The notes: generated from the sequence alone by a model not told the origin. Numbered from the stretch's first letter, positions 41,734 to 51,564 are shown. The stretch: 64,000 nucleotides of DNA from Pseudothauera rhizosphaerae (GCF_004801305.1 NZ_SSOD01000002.1:1-64000); one strand, 5' to 3'. Numbers and translations are program-made.

Positions 41734-43818
41734 TCAGGACATTAGGCGGGTTCCCGGCCTTCCAAGATCAGACTCGCCGCGCAGTATCCGCAAAACCTCC
41801 CCGGCCATCCTGCGCATATCTTCTTCACCGTAGCGGTGATCGCACGGTAGGCAGAGCAGCCGCTTGAGAAGTTCCACCTCCTCGCCCAAAGATCCTTCGT
41901 ATTTGGCCGTCAGCGCCATGTCGAAACCCGAACAGACGATTCCCCTGCGATTGAGGGCCGTGAGCAGAAATATCGGCGGTATGGTTTCCGGCACCATCAT
42001 GGGAAAAACGGATGGCGTAAAATCCACCGTCCGGCTTTCCGGCCAGAGAGACCAATCGCCCAGCAGCCCGTGCAGCAAGCTCCAGTTTTCCCGGCAGCGC
42101 ACGATGACATCATGCAGGGGAATACGGGCAAGCATACTGGCGGAAAGACGGCTCATGGCGCCCCCGGGCAAGGGATTTTCCAACTCGATTGCCTGCTCAC
42201 GGGCGAAGAGCGCACCATCAACCGCAGGATGCTCGAACCGTTCCAGCAACAGTTCCCGGCGCTTGGCCGCAAATGCATTTTCATTTTCATGGGCGGGCTG
42301 CAGGACGGTAACGCCCTCCCCCACCAAGATGCCGCCGTCCGGTACGCCCAGCACGCGGGCCGGACTGTAGAGCGTCACGTCCGCTTCGTGCGGCGTTCCC
42401 GGCCACAGTGCCAACGAACGATCGTCGATCCAGAGTACCCCATCGCGTTCAGCGAGCGCGCGGCGCATTTCCGCCGCGGGCGGACGCCCCAGCCATGAGC
42501 AAGTGAGCACGGCGTCGCCTGGCTGCGTTTGCGCAATAAAGTCAATGGGCGGGGAAAAATCTCCACCAACCGGGTAGAACTGGTATGGAACCCACAAATT
42601 TCTCAATTCCTCCTTGATAAGCCTGGAGCCCACCACGGGAAGCCAAAGGCGTCGGACGCGCCGGTGGTAAAGCCAGGCGAGTAGCGCAGCCAACGGGTGG
42701 GCAAAGCAGGCGACTTCCTGCCCCTTTGTCCAATGCGCCCATACGCTATCCTGCGCCTCCGGGATGTCCAGAAGGCCCAGTTCCATGAAGCCCCCCAACG
42801 TGGGCATGGAGCTTCCCTCAGTTTCCCCTGGCTTGCCGGCCCAGGGCGGAACACGGACCACCTGCTCCGGAAACGCTATCCGTGCGGCTTCGAACAGGCT
42901 GGCGTTGTCCTTCACCAGTTCGAGAAACCAATCCTGATGATCCTCTGCAATCCTGCGCATGAGTCTCACATTCCCGGTTTCGAGACAGTTGGCGATCATG
43001 CCGCGCAAGGCCAGTAAAATTCGTTCCCTGATCTGAAGGTGGAAGCGACCGGAAAAGAATTTATCCATTTCCTCGTAGAAACAGATCCATCCACCGCCTT
43101 CCTTCTGGAAAAAAACACCTTTGTCCACGTTTTGCAGCCATGAATAGCCACTCTCATTCCTACGCCAGACGCTCATGGCTTCGTCGAAATACTTGATCTT
43201 CCCCTCTACGGCATGCAGCATCATCAGGGCGTGATCGAACATCATCCACTTTCGGAACCAGGGCGGCAGTCCATCCCTAAATCGCCAGCGGAACACGAAG
43301 GAACTCGTTTGAAAGTAGTAATTGGCAATGGCTTCGTCGGCGTAGAAAATACCTTGACGAATGCGTTCGTCGTCCGCTGAGCAGTCTTTGTAGATATATT
43401 GCTTCTTTTCATCTCCCGGACGGTGCTCGAACTTCATTTCCACTTTGTGACAACAGACAGAGAAGTCTGGATTATCCTCCAGGAACCGCACCTGCTTTTC
43501 CAGCTTGTGCGGCACGCTCCAGAAATCGTCCCCCTCGCAAAAAGCAATGTATTTGCTGCGAACATGCCGGAGAGCATCCATCAAGCTGTTGAGGCCACGC
43601 CCATTGACCGATTGAGGCAGGAACACCAGGCTTTCATGCTTCTCCGCCCATTTCCGGACGATCTCCGTCGTGCCATCCGTCGAAGCATCATCGCAGACGA
43701 TCAACTCGAACGGGAACGAGGTCTGCTGCGACAGACAGCTTTCCATCGCCTCTTCGATATACGGCGCGTGGTTGTATGCCAGCATGACGATGCTGACCAA
43801 TGGTTCTTCTTTTCTCAT
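41734..43818 (-). CDS. GT2 glycosyltransferase fused to a DegT-like domain
   Basis: 694 aa. The N-terminal GT-A domain (1 to about 300) has SIVMLAYNHAPYIEEAMESC, LIVCDDASTDGT and FCEGDDFW (DXD-like), a typical inverting glycosyltransferase. From about 350 onward the protein parallels the 335-aa protein at 45850-46857, including SPARVLGVPDGG against SPRKFFGVPDGG, RLSASMLARIP against RLTQTLLSHIP, and CLPCDHR against FLPCDQR. In this copy the position of the PLP lysine is occupied by Arg, so the second domain is probably not a catalytic aminotransferase. Confidence 0.82.
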   Translation of the reverse strand: MRKEEPLVSIVMLAYNHAPYIEEAMESCLSQQTSFPFELIVCDDASTDGTTEIVRKWAEKHESLVFLPQSVNGRGLNSLMDALRHVRSKYIAFCEGDDFWSVPHKLEKQVRFLEDNPDFSVCCHKVEMKFEHRPGDEKKQYIYKDCSADDERIRQGIFYADEAIANYYFQTSSFVFRWRFRDGLPPWFRKWMMFDHALMMLHAVEGKIKYFDEAMSVWRRNESGYSWLQNVDKGVFFQKEGGGWICFYEEMDKFFSGRFHLQIRERILLALRGMIANCLETGNVRLMRRIAEDHQDWFLELVKDNASLFEAARIAFPEQVVRVPPWAGKPGETEGSSMPTLGGFMELGLLDIPEAQDSVWAHWTKGQEVACFAHPLAALLAWLYHRRVRRLWLPVVGSRLIKEELRNLWVPYQFYPVGGDFSPPIDFIAQTQPGDAVLTCSWLGRPPAAEMRRALAERDGVLWIDDRSLALWPGTPHEADVTLYSPARVLGVPDGGILVGEGVTVLQPAHENENAFAAKRRELLLERFEHPAVDGALFAREQAIELENPLPGGAMSRLSASMLARIPLHDVIVRCRENWSLLHGLLGDWSLWPESRTVDFTPSVFPMMVPETIPPIFLLTALNRRGIVCSGFDMALTAKYEGSLGEEVELLKRLLCLPCDHRYGEEDMRRMAGEVLRILRGESDLGRPGTRLMS

Positions 43819-45098
43819 AGCAGCCCTTCTACGGCATCAACGTCAAAGACCGGGATACCGTTTCGAGCCAGCACCTCTTCCCGCTCTGCAAACAGGTTGT
43901 CGATCAAGATGGCATTCCTATCTTTCACGAAGTCGGCCTTGTTGTCCGTCCGTGAAAGATGAATTACCTCGTCGAACAATTCCGGAAACACGCGGTATTG
44001 CCGCATGTTCGCCAGCAGATCACCGGGATGGCGGCTCAAGACGACCAGCCGCTTGCCCCGGTTGCGGCATTCATACAGGAATTGCATCAACAAGGCGTTG
44101 ACCTTACCCTCCACAATCAAGGTGTCGTCGTAATCCACATAGACGGTGTCGAATCGGATATCCATAATGTAGCTGCTGTGCAGCCGGCGGCGCATGGTGA
44201 GTTGGAAGTCGTTCTTCAAAATGCGCACATCCATGTCAAGGGCATCATACGCTGCGAGCAGCGGCAAATTGATCCCCAACTGGCGATAGACGCTCATGGT
44301 ACCTGCCGCCCTGCAGGATGCCTCCATTAACTTCGGTTCTCCATTCACGCCCTTCTTCGTCTGGAAGAACCACAGGCCACGCGGTTTGAGCCGGGCGTTG
44401 AGCGCCTCGGCCATTCTTTGCGTCGCCATGTCCACCGGGACGGCACGGGAAACGAAGGCAATACCGATGCGAACGACATCGCGCGAGCGGGGGCCGACGA
44501 ACCTTAGATTTCCGTGCCGGTCAGAAAAACAGTCCACCGTGTATTCCTCGCCGGGCAGGTATTCGCACAACACCGGGTCCGATGTCTGCCGCCAAAGGCG
44601 CTGCAAGGTTTCGGGATCGTCCGCGCGGGCGCTTCCTACCCCACCCTGTCCCTGGCTGGGTTTTATGAACACGGGCCAATCGCCGACATCTTCCGGTTTG
44701 CCGTAAGTCTTGGGGCAAAACGCCTCGTGCGCGAACGCGGCATAAAGTTCTCTCTTTGCACGACAAAGCCGCGCGCATTCCACACCGGAGCCGACAAGCT
44801 GCGCCTTCAGTGCATCGCCCAGTTCGGCCAAGTGCAAGGCAACGTCGTCATGGGTCGGAAAGATCAGGGCGATGTTGTTCTCTTCCAGAAATCGGTTGAA
44901 AACCGGCAGAAAACCGGCTTCATGAATGCCAGGAAGATCATCCCGGTAGCGCGGAAACAGCACATTGCCGTAACCGGGTCGGCTGGACGCGCCCCACACG
45001 GAAAAGCGCGGCGCATAACGGAGCGCCTGAAAAAGTTCGAAAGCGTTCTCCGCTTCACCGGGAAAAATCAGGACATTGATTTTCTCAGGAATCGTCAT
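43815..45098 (-). CDS. ATP-grasp and HAD-like fusion protein
   Basis: 427 aa. The N-terminal two-thirds is an ATP-grasp enzyme (INVLIFPGEAENAFELFQAL at the start; WPVFIKPSQGQGGVGSARA for the nucleotide loop; LCEYLPGEEYTVDCF). The last ~110 residues begin FDTVYVDYDDTLIVEGK, the DxDxT motif of HAD phosphatases, and continue with LVVLSRHPGDLL and NAILIDNLFAERE. This pairs a ligase-type domain with a phosphatase-type domain. Starts just before and stops overlapping (ATGA) its neighbours place it in the glycan operon. Confidence 0.85.
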   Translation of the reverse strand: MTIPEKINVLIFPGEAENAFELFQALRYAPRFSVWGASSRPGYGNVLFPRYRDDLPGIHEAGFLPVFNRFLEENNIALIFPTHDDVALHLAELGDALKAQLVGSGVECARLCRAKRELYAAFAHEAFCPKTYGKPEDVGDWPVFIKPSQGQGGVGSARADDPETLQRLWRQTSDPVLCEYLPGEEYTVDCFSDRHGNLRFVGPRSRDVVRIGIAFVSRAVPVDMATQRMAEALNARLKPRGLWFFQTKKGVNGEPKLMEASCRAAGTMSVYRQLGINLPLLAAYDALDMDVRILKNDFQLTMRRRLHSSYIMDIRFDTVYVDYDDTLIVEGKVNALLMQFLYECRNRGKRLVVLSRHPGDLLANMRQYRVFPELFDEVIHLSRTDNKADFVKDRNAILIDNLFAEREEVLARNGIPVFDVDAVEGLL

Positions 45099-45100
45099 GC

Positions 45101-45826
45101 CTATCGCGACTCCGCAATGTCGGTGCGCCGGTATACACCCATCCAACTCGCCAATTTCCCCAAGCGTCCGCCCGAAATGACATGCAAGCCCGCAAGCACG
45201 ACATTGACGATGAGAATCAGACATCGAAAATGTCTCGCGCCGCTACCCGCATCTCCTGGAGGGGGTGGGAAATAGTACCTATTGTTTCTGAGACGCCAAC
45301 TGTCGCGAAAAAACCAGGCCTCCTCAAGCACCATTTTGATCCTTGGCCGGAAGGCGACGGGACCTCCCAGAATGCCGAACATCATACCCAGGCTCTGCGG
45401 CGTGTAAGGGCGGACATGTGTGTAATCGTGCCAGAAGCGAATGCCAGGCATAGGCGTAATGACTATCAATCGACCATCGTCTTCCAACATCGGCAAATAC
45501 TTGTCCATGAACGCCACGAGGTCTTTCGCAGACAAGTGCTCCACTATATGGGACATCAACAAGATGTCGTATTTGCGTAAAGACAACTCCTCGGGAAGAG
45601 AAACCCCGAACCCTTCCTGGCGCAGCGCATCCACTTGTTCCGGATTAGCGTCGACGCCTGTTAATCGCGGGCAATACACACTCAGCAGGCGCAAGTATTT
45701 TCCTTGTCCGCAGCCGATATCCAGAAGACTTTTCCCGTTGAATCGTGTTGCGAACAAGCGCTCCAGACATCGTTCCTCCAGCCTTTGATAATGCGTCTTG
45801 GCGAGCAACGCTTGAACCGCGTTCAT
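45101..45826 (-). CDS. Class I SAM-dependent methyltransferase
   Basis: 241 aa. Motif I is LLDIGCGQGKYLRLL, then LTGVDANPEQVDAL and YDILLMSHIVEHLSAKDLV, diagnostic of the Methyltransf_11/23 group that modifies sugars or lipid intermediates. A late hydrophobic segment (RCLILIVNVVLAGLHVISGG) may associate it with the membrane. It ends two bases before the next gene. Confidence 0.9.
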   Translation of the reverse strand: MNAVQALLAKTHYQRLEERCLERLFATRFNGKSLLDIGCGQGKYLRLLSVYCPRLTGVDANPEQVDALRQEGFGVSLPEELSLRKYDILLMSHIVEHLSAKDLVAFMDKYLPMLEDDGRLIVITPMPGIRFWHDYTHVRPYTPQSLGMMFGILGGPVAFRPRIKMVLEEAWFFRDSWRLRNNRYYFPPPPGDAGSGARHFRCLILIVNVVLAGLHVISGGRLGKLASWMGVYRRTDIAESR

Positions 45827-45849
45827 ACAAGAGCCCCTTTTCCCGCCCC

Positions 45850-46857
45850 TCATGCCGCGGACACTTCGTCGAAACTGCATTCTCCAGCAAGAACCTGAAG
45901 CATTCTTTCCATCAATTTCTCTGTCATTCTCTGATCACAGGGCAGGAACAAGGTATTTTGCGCCAATGTGACCTCAAATTCCGGCACGACATTAGAGACC
46001 GCGATCTTCGGCCAATAGCGCGGAACGTAAATGCGTTTCGCCCGCAACGCTTCCGGGTCACAGCCGCAACGGGGAAGATAGGGATAGCATAAGGAAACCT
46101 CGTCCTCCCGCGGATCGAGAGGAAAACCGTTGGACGCAGCCAGTCGTTCATGCAGCAAAGCGAAATTCTCTTTGCGCTTGGCGCCAATGGCCCCATAGGG
46201 AATGTGGCTCAGCAGGGTTTGCGTCAAGCGCGACATGCGTTTGGGCTCTTGCCCGGACAGGCTGGAGTCAGCCGCCACAAAATCCGCATACCCTTTTTCG
46301 GGCTCATCCCCAAGACGCCTCAAAAGATGTGTACATCTGCCTATTGACCCTTGATCAATTTCCTCCGGTTCGCGCATGTCCAATTTGGTAGCCAGGTAAC
46401 CACCATCCGGCACGCCAAAAAATTTACGCGGAGAGTAGATCGTGGCAAGACAGTCCTCGGCCGGGTTGAAAAAGGCTTGACTGTTGTCAATGATGATCCG
46501 CTCGGAATCGAACCGGCGCAGTGTTTCCATGACACCGCGGCGACAGACGCCGAAATAATTGACATACAACAGCCAGTCATTCACGCCTGGCTGGGCGTCA
46601 ACGATTTGCAGCTCCGCGTCCAGTCCATAGCGGCGAACAGGTATGCCTGCCATGACCGGCGGCTCCATCATGCTGTCGCAGACATACCAAGGCATCCAAA
46701 TCGTGGCCGGTCGGCCTGCGCGTAACAACGCCAAAAAAGCGGCGCGCGCGGATTGATAGCGCAAGACATTGCGGTGGTATTCCCCCGTGCCTTGCGCAAG
46801 CTCAAGCTCGAAATACCCACCGATTGCGGAATGGATGATAGTATTCTCAAATTGCAT
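45850..46857 (-). CDS. DegT-like PLP-fold protein (paralogue of the fusion's second domain)
   Basis: 335 aa. The layout is that of fold-type I aminotransferases of the DegT family. IYSPRKFFGVPDGGYLATK aligns with the SxxK...GDGG active-site block, so the Schiff-base lysine is conserved. IIIDNSQAFFNP occupies the position of DAAHAFG, with Asn/Gln in place of the usual His. It resembles residues ~350-694 of the GT2 fusion encoded downstream. A sugar-modifying or formyl/amino-transfer role is plausible but unproven. Confidence 0.7.
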   Translation of the reverse strand: MQFENTIIHSAIGGYFELELAQGTGEYHRNVLRYQSARAAFLALLRAGRPATIWMPWYVCDSMMEPPVMAGIPVRRYGLDAELQIVDAQPGVNDWLLYVNYFGVCRRGVMETLRRFDSERIIIDNSQAFFNPAEDCLATIYSPRKFFGVPDGGYLATKLDMREPEEIDQGSIGRCTHLLRRLGDEPEKGYADFVAADSSLSGQEPKRMSRLTQTLLSHIPYGAIGAKRKENFALLHERLAASNGFPLDPREDEVSLCYPYLPRCGCDPEALRAKRIYVPRYWPKIAVSNVVPEFEVTLAQNTLFLPCDQRMTEKLMERMLQVLAGECSFDEVSAA

Positions 46858-47572
46858 AGACTACGCTTCCCGTAAGACGGCTACGCAGCCATGCCTGTAC
46901 TTCCCCGACGCTGTTCCACATGAGCACATCCAGAATCGAAAGATTCGGCTCAAAGGCATAGGATCCACATTCGTAGCGCAAGTCGTTCATCTTGGTGAAC
47001 GCCAACCTGATGTCTGAGGCTTTCCACTCTTGTGGATCGAATATTTCCCTGCCGCCCGGAGGATTTATGTAAATATCAGCGCCAAGCCATTTGGAAATCT
47101 GCAACGCAATCTGTCCAGGGTGCTCGACGTTTTTCAATTCACCAAGGCTTGAACACAATTCCAGCGCTGTCGGAATCGCCAGCCTTTCCGCTACCACATT
47201 GAGACTCGCAACATTGAATTCGACCAGTCGATTCGTCTTCAAACGGGAAAAAACATCGCGCACCATATCCATGACCAAGGGGAAATACGGGGCGCACTTT
47301 CGATAGTGCTGTAACTGCGCCTGGAGCTTGCGTTGCATTTCATCCGGGTTCGCCAGGAGGATTTGCTGCATCGAAGTTCCAAGAGGCATTTTTTTAACGG
47401 GTAGGACGAAGTATTGCCAGCCTTCGTCTGGACGAAGAATACGGTTGCGGTTCATCCATGTATGTCTTGAGTATTGCACCACATCCAGAACCACCCAGCG
47501 GTCCACTTGCGCCATCAACTCGAAATAGCCGATGTACGGAAAAGGATAAGGCTGCATAATCGCCAGCTTCAT
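46847..47572 (-). CDS. WbqC-family protein
   Basis: 241 aa. The start MKLAIMQPYPFPYIGYFEL and the following WVVLDVVQYSRHTWMNRNRI are the WbqC signature. The family occurs in O-antigen and other surface-polysaccharide clusters and has been proposed to act in amino-sugar acylation; its biochemistry is unsettled. It is the first gene of the minus-strand island operon and overlaps the next by 11 bases. No promoter is clear in the 340-base AT-richer gap upstream. Confidence 0.9.
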   Translation of the reverse strand: MKLAIMQPYPFPYIGYFELMAQVDRWVVLDVVQYSRHTWMNRNRILRPDEGWQYFVLPVKKMPLGTSMQQILLANPDEMQRKLQAQLQHYRKCAPYFPLVMDMVRDVFSRLKTNRLVEFNVASLNVVAERLAIPTALELCSSLGELKNVEHPGQIALQISKWLGADIYINPPGGREIFDPQEWKASDIRLAFTKMNDLRYECGSYAFEPNLSILDVLMWNSVGEVQAWLRSRLTGSVVYAI

Positions 47573-47914
47573 ACCCGGAGCTCCAGTGTCACTCGCATTA
47601 TTACTGTGAGAAATTCGCCATGGAAGCCGTATTTTCCTTTCGCCATCCCACTCATTTTAGCTTCCCTCTGTTTTGTATCTTCCGCGATGCGAAGGTCGCT
47701 TACTCTACGGCGCGGTGCGATACACTGGCGCACTCCGTCGCTTGGCCCTAACACGCCGTTCGAGCAAGCTCGGTAGGAACTGAGTGCCAGATCCGGCTGA
47801 TCCGGCGGTTTCGCCGCACGTATTTACTGCGAAAGGCCATTGCTGTCAATGGCTGTGTCTTTCGGCTTCCAACGTAACGGCATTGTGCCCGTCAATTCGT
47901 GTTCACTGTACGAT

Positions 47915-48031
47915 ATGAGTTCCACCACTAATGCCGCCAAGGCCATGCCCGCAACCCGGGCCGCTACACAGCTCCCACGGGACTGGATCGACAAAGACAA
48001 GGCAAAGCCCCTGATTGCGGAAACTCAATGA
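47915..48031 (+). CDS. 38-aa small ORF coupled to a glycosyltransferase gene
   Basis: MSSTTNAAKAMPATRAATQL and 18 more residues end in a TGA overlapping the next ATG (ATGA at 48028). It could be a coupling leader or the 3' remnant of a truncated gene. The preceding 47573-47914 holds no recognisable gene. Confidence 0.3.
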   Translation: MSSTTNAAKAMPATRAATQLPRDWIDKDKAKPLIAETQ

Positions 48032-51000
48032 ACCAAGTCCATCCCTACTACATCGTCGCACCCGATTACCGCGACAATTCAGCGGGTGTCCAAGTCCTGC
48101 ACCGGCTTTGCGATATCCTGAACGCCACCAGGTGCGATGCCTACATCGTCGGCGCGGAGGTATTCGATCCCGGCCTGCGGACGCCGCCCCTCGACGATAC
48201 GACAGCGGCAAGGCATCGCCGGCAGGGGAAAATCCCGATCGCGGTCTACTCCGACGTCGTCACCGGCAACCCGCTCAACGCGCCCGTCTGCGTGCGTTAC
48301 ATGCTGAATAGGGATGGTGTGATAGAGGAAAATCCGATCGGTGCGGGAACGGAGGATTTGTTTTTCTATTATGCCAGGGCATTCACGCCGAATACAGACG
48401 AGGAATTCGACTACCTGATCTTGATTACATACGACCTCGACCTGTTCAAGCCGGACCCGCAGAGGGAAAAGAATGGCCCGCTGTTGTACTTGAACCGGAT
48501 ACCGCCATCGGCCGTGGATTTCTCTACCCTGCCAGACAACATCGAGGTTCTCTCCAACAGAAACCCCTTGAGCCTTCCCGATCTGGCGGAAAAACTACAA
48601 TCCGCGACCGTTCTGTATTCATATGAGATGTCCGGTACATGCACGCTCGCCATGCTCTGCGGTTGCCCGGTGGTAGCGATGACGCTGCCGGGCTACGAGA
48701 AGTTCGGTTTGTCAAAGCAGACTCTACAAATTTTTTATGGCAATTGCGGTTATGCCATGGCCGATGCGGAAGACGAACTGAAGGTAGCGAGGAAAAGCCT
48801 GCCTTTTATCAGGCAGGGCATACTTAATTGCGAACGTAAGTTCCAGAGCCAACTTCGCGTATTCATCGACAAGACTCAGCACAAGGCCAGTGAGCTAGCG
48901 CGGCACAAACCTCCTTCCCTGCTACGGCACAACGCCTATCAGGATTGGATCGCAGCTCGCCGCTTCTCCGCGGACGATGTCCTCAGACATGAACTTACGA
49001 GCGCACGGCTGGCCGATCCGCCCGATTTCCACATCGCGGTGGTTGACGAAGGCAATGACGCTCGGGAACTCGCCCGAACTCTGCGTTCCCTCGCCGGGCA
49101 GCATTACCCGCATATTTTCGTTTCCGTCTCCAGCCCGCTCCCCGCTCCCGAAGGCTCAAACCCCCGGCGCCTGGAATGGCTGCGAGGTGAACACGTTTGG
49201 GCATCCGCCGATCTCGCACTGCGCAAGGCACGTCCGGACGCCTGGGTCGGGCTGATGCGTGCGGGTGACGCACTCGCGCAACATGCACTATCCGCGCTTG
49301 CCGAGTACCTCGATGAACACGCCGGGCTCTCGGCCATATACACCGACGAAGACATCCTGGAAGCCTTCGGAACGCGCCATTCCCCCCGTTTCAAACCGGA
49401 TTTCGATCCCAGGCTGCTGCGGGACAGCGGGTATACCGGGGGACTGCTGCTGGCGAAGAACGAAGTCTGGCGGGCTGCCGGCGGATGGCGGCATTTGCCC
49501 GGCTACGAAGACGAGTTCGACCTGGCTCTGCGGCTCGCGGAGTTCGTCCCCGCGGCATCCTTCGGCCATTTCGCCGACGTGCTCTACCACCGCGGCAGCG
49601 GGCATCCCGCCCTTAAGAACACCGCCGGCCCACACGTTGTTGATGCACCGCAGAGCCCCGTGCCCGATGCCCCCGAGGCGCGGAGCGAACCAGGCGTGCC
49701 GCTGGTCTCCATCCTGATTCCCACCCGCGATCAATTGCCGGCTCTGCAACGCTGCATCGAAACCCTATTCGAGCAGACGCAGGACACGCCCTTTGAGCTG
49801 ATCCTTGTCGATCACGACAGCAGCGAGGCGGACGCCGTCGCCTTCCTGTCCGGACTCCCCGCCGTGGCGCCCGACCGTATTCAGGTCGTCAAGGCTCACG
49901 GAGACTTCAACTTCAGCGCCCTCATCAACCTTGCGGCCCGCCATGGGCGTGGAGAATTTCTTCTTCTGCTCAACAACGACACCGCAGCCCTCCACCCGGA
50001 ATGGCTGCCTGCGCTGCTGGCCGAGATGAAAGACCCGGAAGTGGGCATCGTCGCGCCGCGCATGGTCTTTCCCGATGGCCGCATCCAGCACGCGGGCGCG
50101 GTGCTCGGCCTTTCGTGCGCCGCGGACTACCCTTGGGTCGGCGCGTCCATGGACGACCCCGGCTACCTCGGCCTGCTCGCCCACGCCCACACCGTCTCGG
50201 CGGTGAGCGGCGCGGCACTGCTCATCCGGCGCACGCTCTTCGACACGCTCGGCGGCATGGACGAGCACTACGCCATTGCCTATGGCGACATCGACCTCTG
50301 CCTGCGCGCCGCGCAGGCGGGTTTCCGCTGCATATGGACGCCGCAGGCCACACTGCTTCACGAAGCAGGGCAAACCCTGAAGAGCGTATTTGCCACACCC
50401 CAGGCTGTCGAGGCCGCTCAGCGCCGCTTCCAAGAGGCGAGGCGGACTCTCTTGAAGCGCTGGCTGCCCCAACTGGCTCGCGACCCCGCCTACAACATCA
50501 ACCTGTCACTGAATTCACGCCGTTTCGAGCTTGAAGCGGATCCCGTCCTGCAGCCTTTCGGCCCGGCCGCAGCCCGGCCGCGCGTTCTGGCCCTGCCGGC
50601 CGACGACAGCGGTTCCGGCATTTACCGCGTGTGCCTGCCGGCCGGAGCGGCGACTGAAAAAGACTTGGCGGCAGTGCGGATTGCAGCGGGTTATCCCGCT
50701 CCGGTGCAATTCGAGCGGCTCGGTATCCAGACCCTGTTCTCGCAGCGCCAAGTAGATGACAACCACTTGCACGCCCTCGCCGAACTGCACGATCTGCTGC
50801 CCGGCCTGCGCGTGGTCATGGATTTTGATGATCTGCTCACTGCCGTCTCGCCCCATAGCTACCACCACCGCACGATGTGGAAGGACATGCCCCAGCGCCT
50901 GCGGGCACTGGGCGGGATGATCGACTGCCTGACCGTCTCTACTGCCCCCCTAGCCGAGGAAATGCTCGCTTACCATGCCGATGTCCGCCACATCCCCAAC

Positions 51001-51558
51001 GGCATCGACCCACGCCTGTGGGTACCAGGCCCGGTGCCCGTTCGTGCCGGCGGGGCAAAGTTGCGTGTCGGCTGGGCCGGCGGCATCAGCCACGCGGGCG
51101 ACCTCAAGCAGATCGAGAAAGTGGTCGCCGAACTGGCCGACGAAGTCGACTGGATCTTCCTTGGCATGACACTGGACAGCCTGCAGCCATACGTCACCGA
51201 ATTCCACCTCGGGGTCCCCTTTGCGGATTACCCGCGCAAGCTCGCCGAACTCGATCTCGACCTCGCCATTGCCCCCCTCGAACTCAACCGCTTCAACGAG
51301 TGCAAGAGCAACCTGCGCCTGCTCGAATACGGCGCGCTCGGCATTCCGGTCGTCGCCACCGACATTCTGCCCTACCGCTGCGGCCTGCCGGTCACCCTGG
51401 TGGACAACCGCCCGCAGTCCTGGCTGCGCGCGATCCGCGAACGCATCGGCGAACGCGACGCCCTCCAGCGCGATGGCGCCATCCTGCGCGAGGCGGTGCT
51501 GCGCGACTGGACACTGGAGAAGACCCTGCCGGCCTGGGTATCGGCCTGGACGGGCTGA
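48028..51558 (+). CDS. Large multidomain glycosyltransferase (GT4/GT2/GT4)
   Basis: 1176 aa. Residues 1 to about 290 look like a GT4-type nucleotide-sugar fold (APDYRDNSAGVQVLHRLCDI). A degenerate GT2-like segment follows (from about 330, FHIAVVDEGNDARELARTL). A complete GT2 domain starts near 559 (VSILIPTRDQLPALQRCIET; LLLLNNDTAALHPEW; YGDIDLCLRAAQAGF). A C-terminal GT4 domain (about 925-1176) has VVMDFDDLLTAV, RHIPNGIDPRLW and LRLLEYGALGIPVVATD. Such polymer-building enzymes are known from O-antigen and flagellin-glycosylation clusters. It converges on the OGT-like gene. Confidence 0.88.
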   Translation: MNQVHPYYIVAPDYRDNSAGVQVLHRLCDILNATRCDAYIVGAEVFDPGLRTPPLDDTTAARHRRQGKIPIAVYSDVVTGNPLNAPVCVRYMLNRDGVIEENPIGAGTEDLFFYYARAFTPNTDEEFDYLILITYDLDLFKPDPQREKNGPLLYLNRIPPSAVDFSTLPDNIEVLSNRNPLSLPDLAEKLQSATVLYSYEMSGTCTLAMLCGCPVVAMTLPGYEKFGLSKQTLQIFYGNCGYAMADAEDELKVARKSLPFIRQGILNCERKFQSQLRVFIDKTQHKASELARHKPPSLLRHNAYQDWIAARRFSADDVLRHELTSARLADPPDFHIAVVDEGNDARELARTLRSLAGQHYPHIFVSVSSPLPAPEGSNPRRLEWLRGEHVWASADLALRKARPDAWVGLMRAGDALAQHALSALAEYLDEHAGLSAIYTDEDILEAFGTRHSPRFKPDFDPRLLRDSGYTGGLLLAKNEVWRAAGGWRHLPGYEDEFDLALRLAEFVPAASFGHFADVLYHRGSGHPALKNTAGPHVVDAPQSPVPDAPEARSEPGVPLVSILIPTRDQLPALQRCIETLFEQTQDTPFELILVDHDSSEADAVAFLSGLPAVAPDRIQVVKAHGDFNFSALINLAARHGRGEFLLLLNNDTAALHPEWLPALLAEMKDPEVGIVAPRMVFPDGRIQHAGAVLGLSCAADYPWVGASMDDPGYLGLLAHAHTVSAVSGAALLIRRTLFDTLGGMDEHYAIAYGDIDLCLRAAQAGFRCIWTPQATLLHEAGQTLKSVFATPQAVEAAQRRFQEARRTLLKRWLPQLARDPAYNINLSLNSRRFELEADPVLQPFGPAAARPRVLALPADDSGSGIYRVCLPAGAATEKDLAAVRIAAGYPAPVQFERLGIQTLFSQRQVDDNHLHALAELHDLLPGLRVVMDFDDLLTAVSPHSYHHRTMWKDMPQRLRALGGMIDCLTVSTAPLAEEMLAYHADVRHIPNGIDPRLWVPGPVPVRAGGAKLRVGWAGGISHAGDLKQIEKVVAELADEVDWIFLGMTLDSLQPYVTEFHLGVPFADYPRKLAELDLDLAIAPLELNRFNECKSNLRLLEYGALGIPVVATDILPYRCGLPVTLVDNRPQSWLRAIRERIGERDALQRDGAILREAVLRDWTLEKTLPAWVSAWTG

Positions 51559-51564
51559 AGCACC

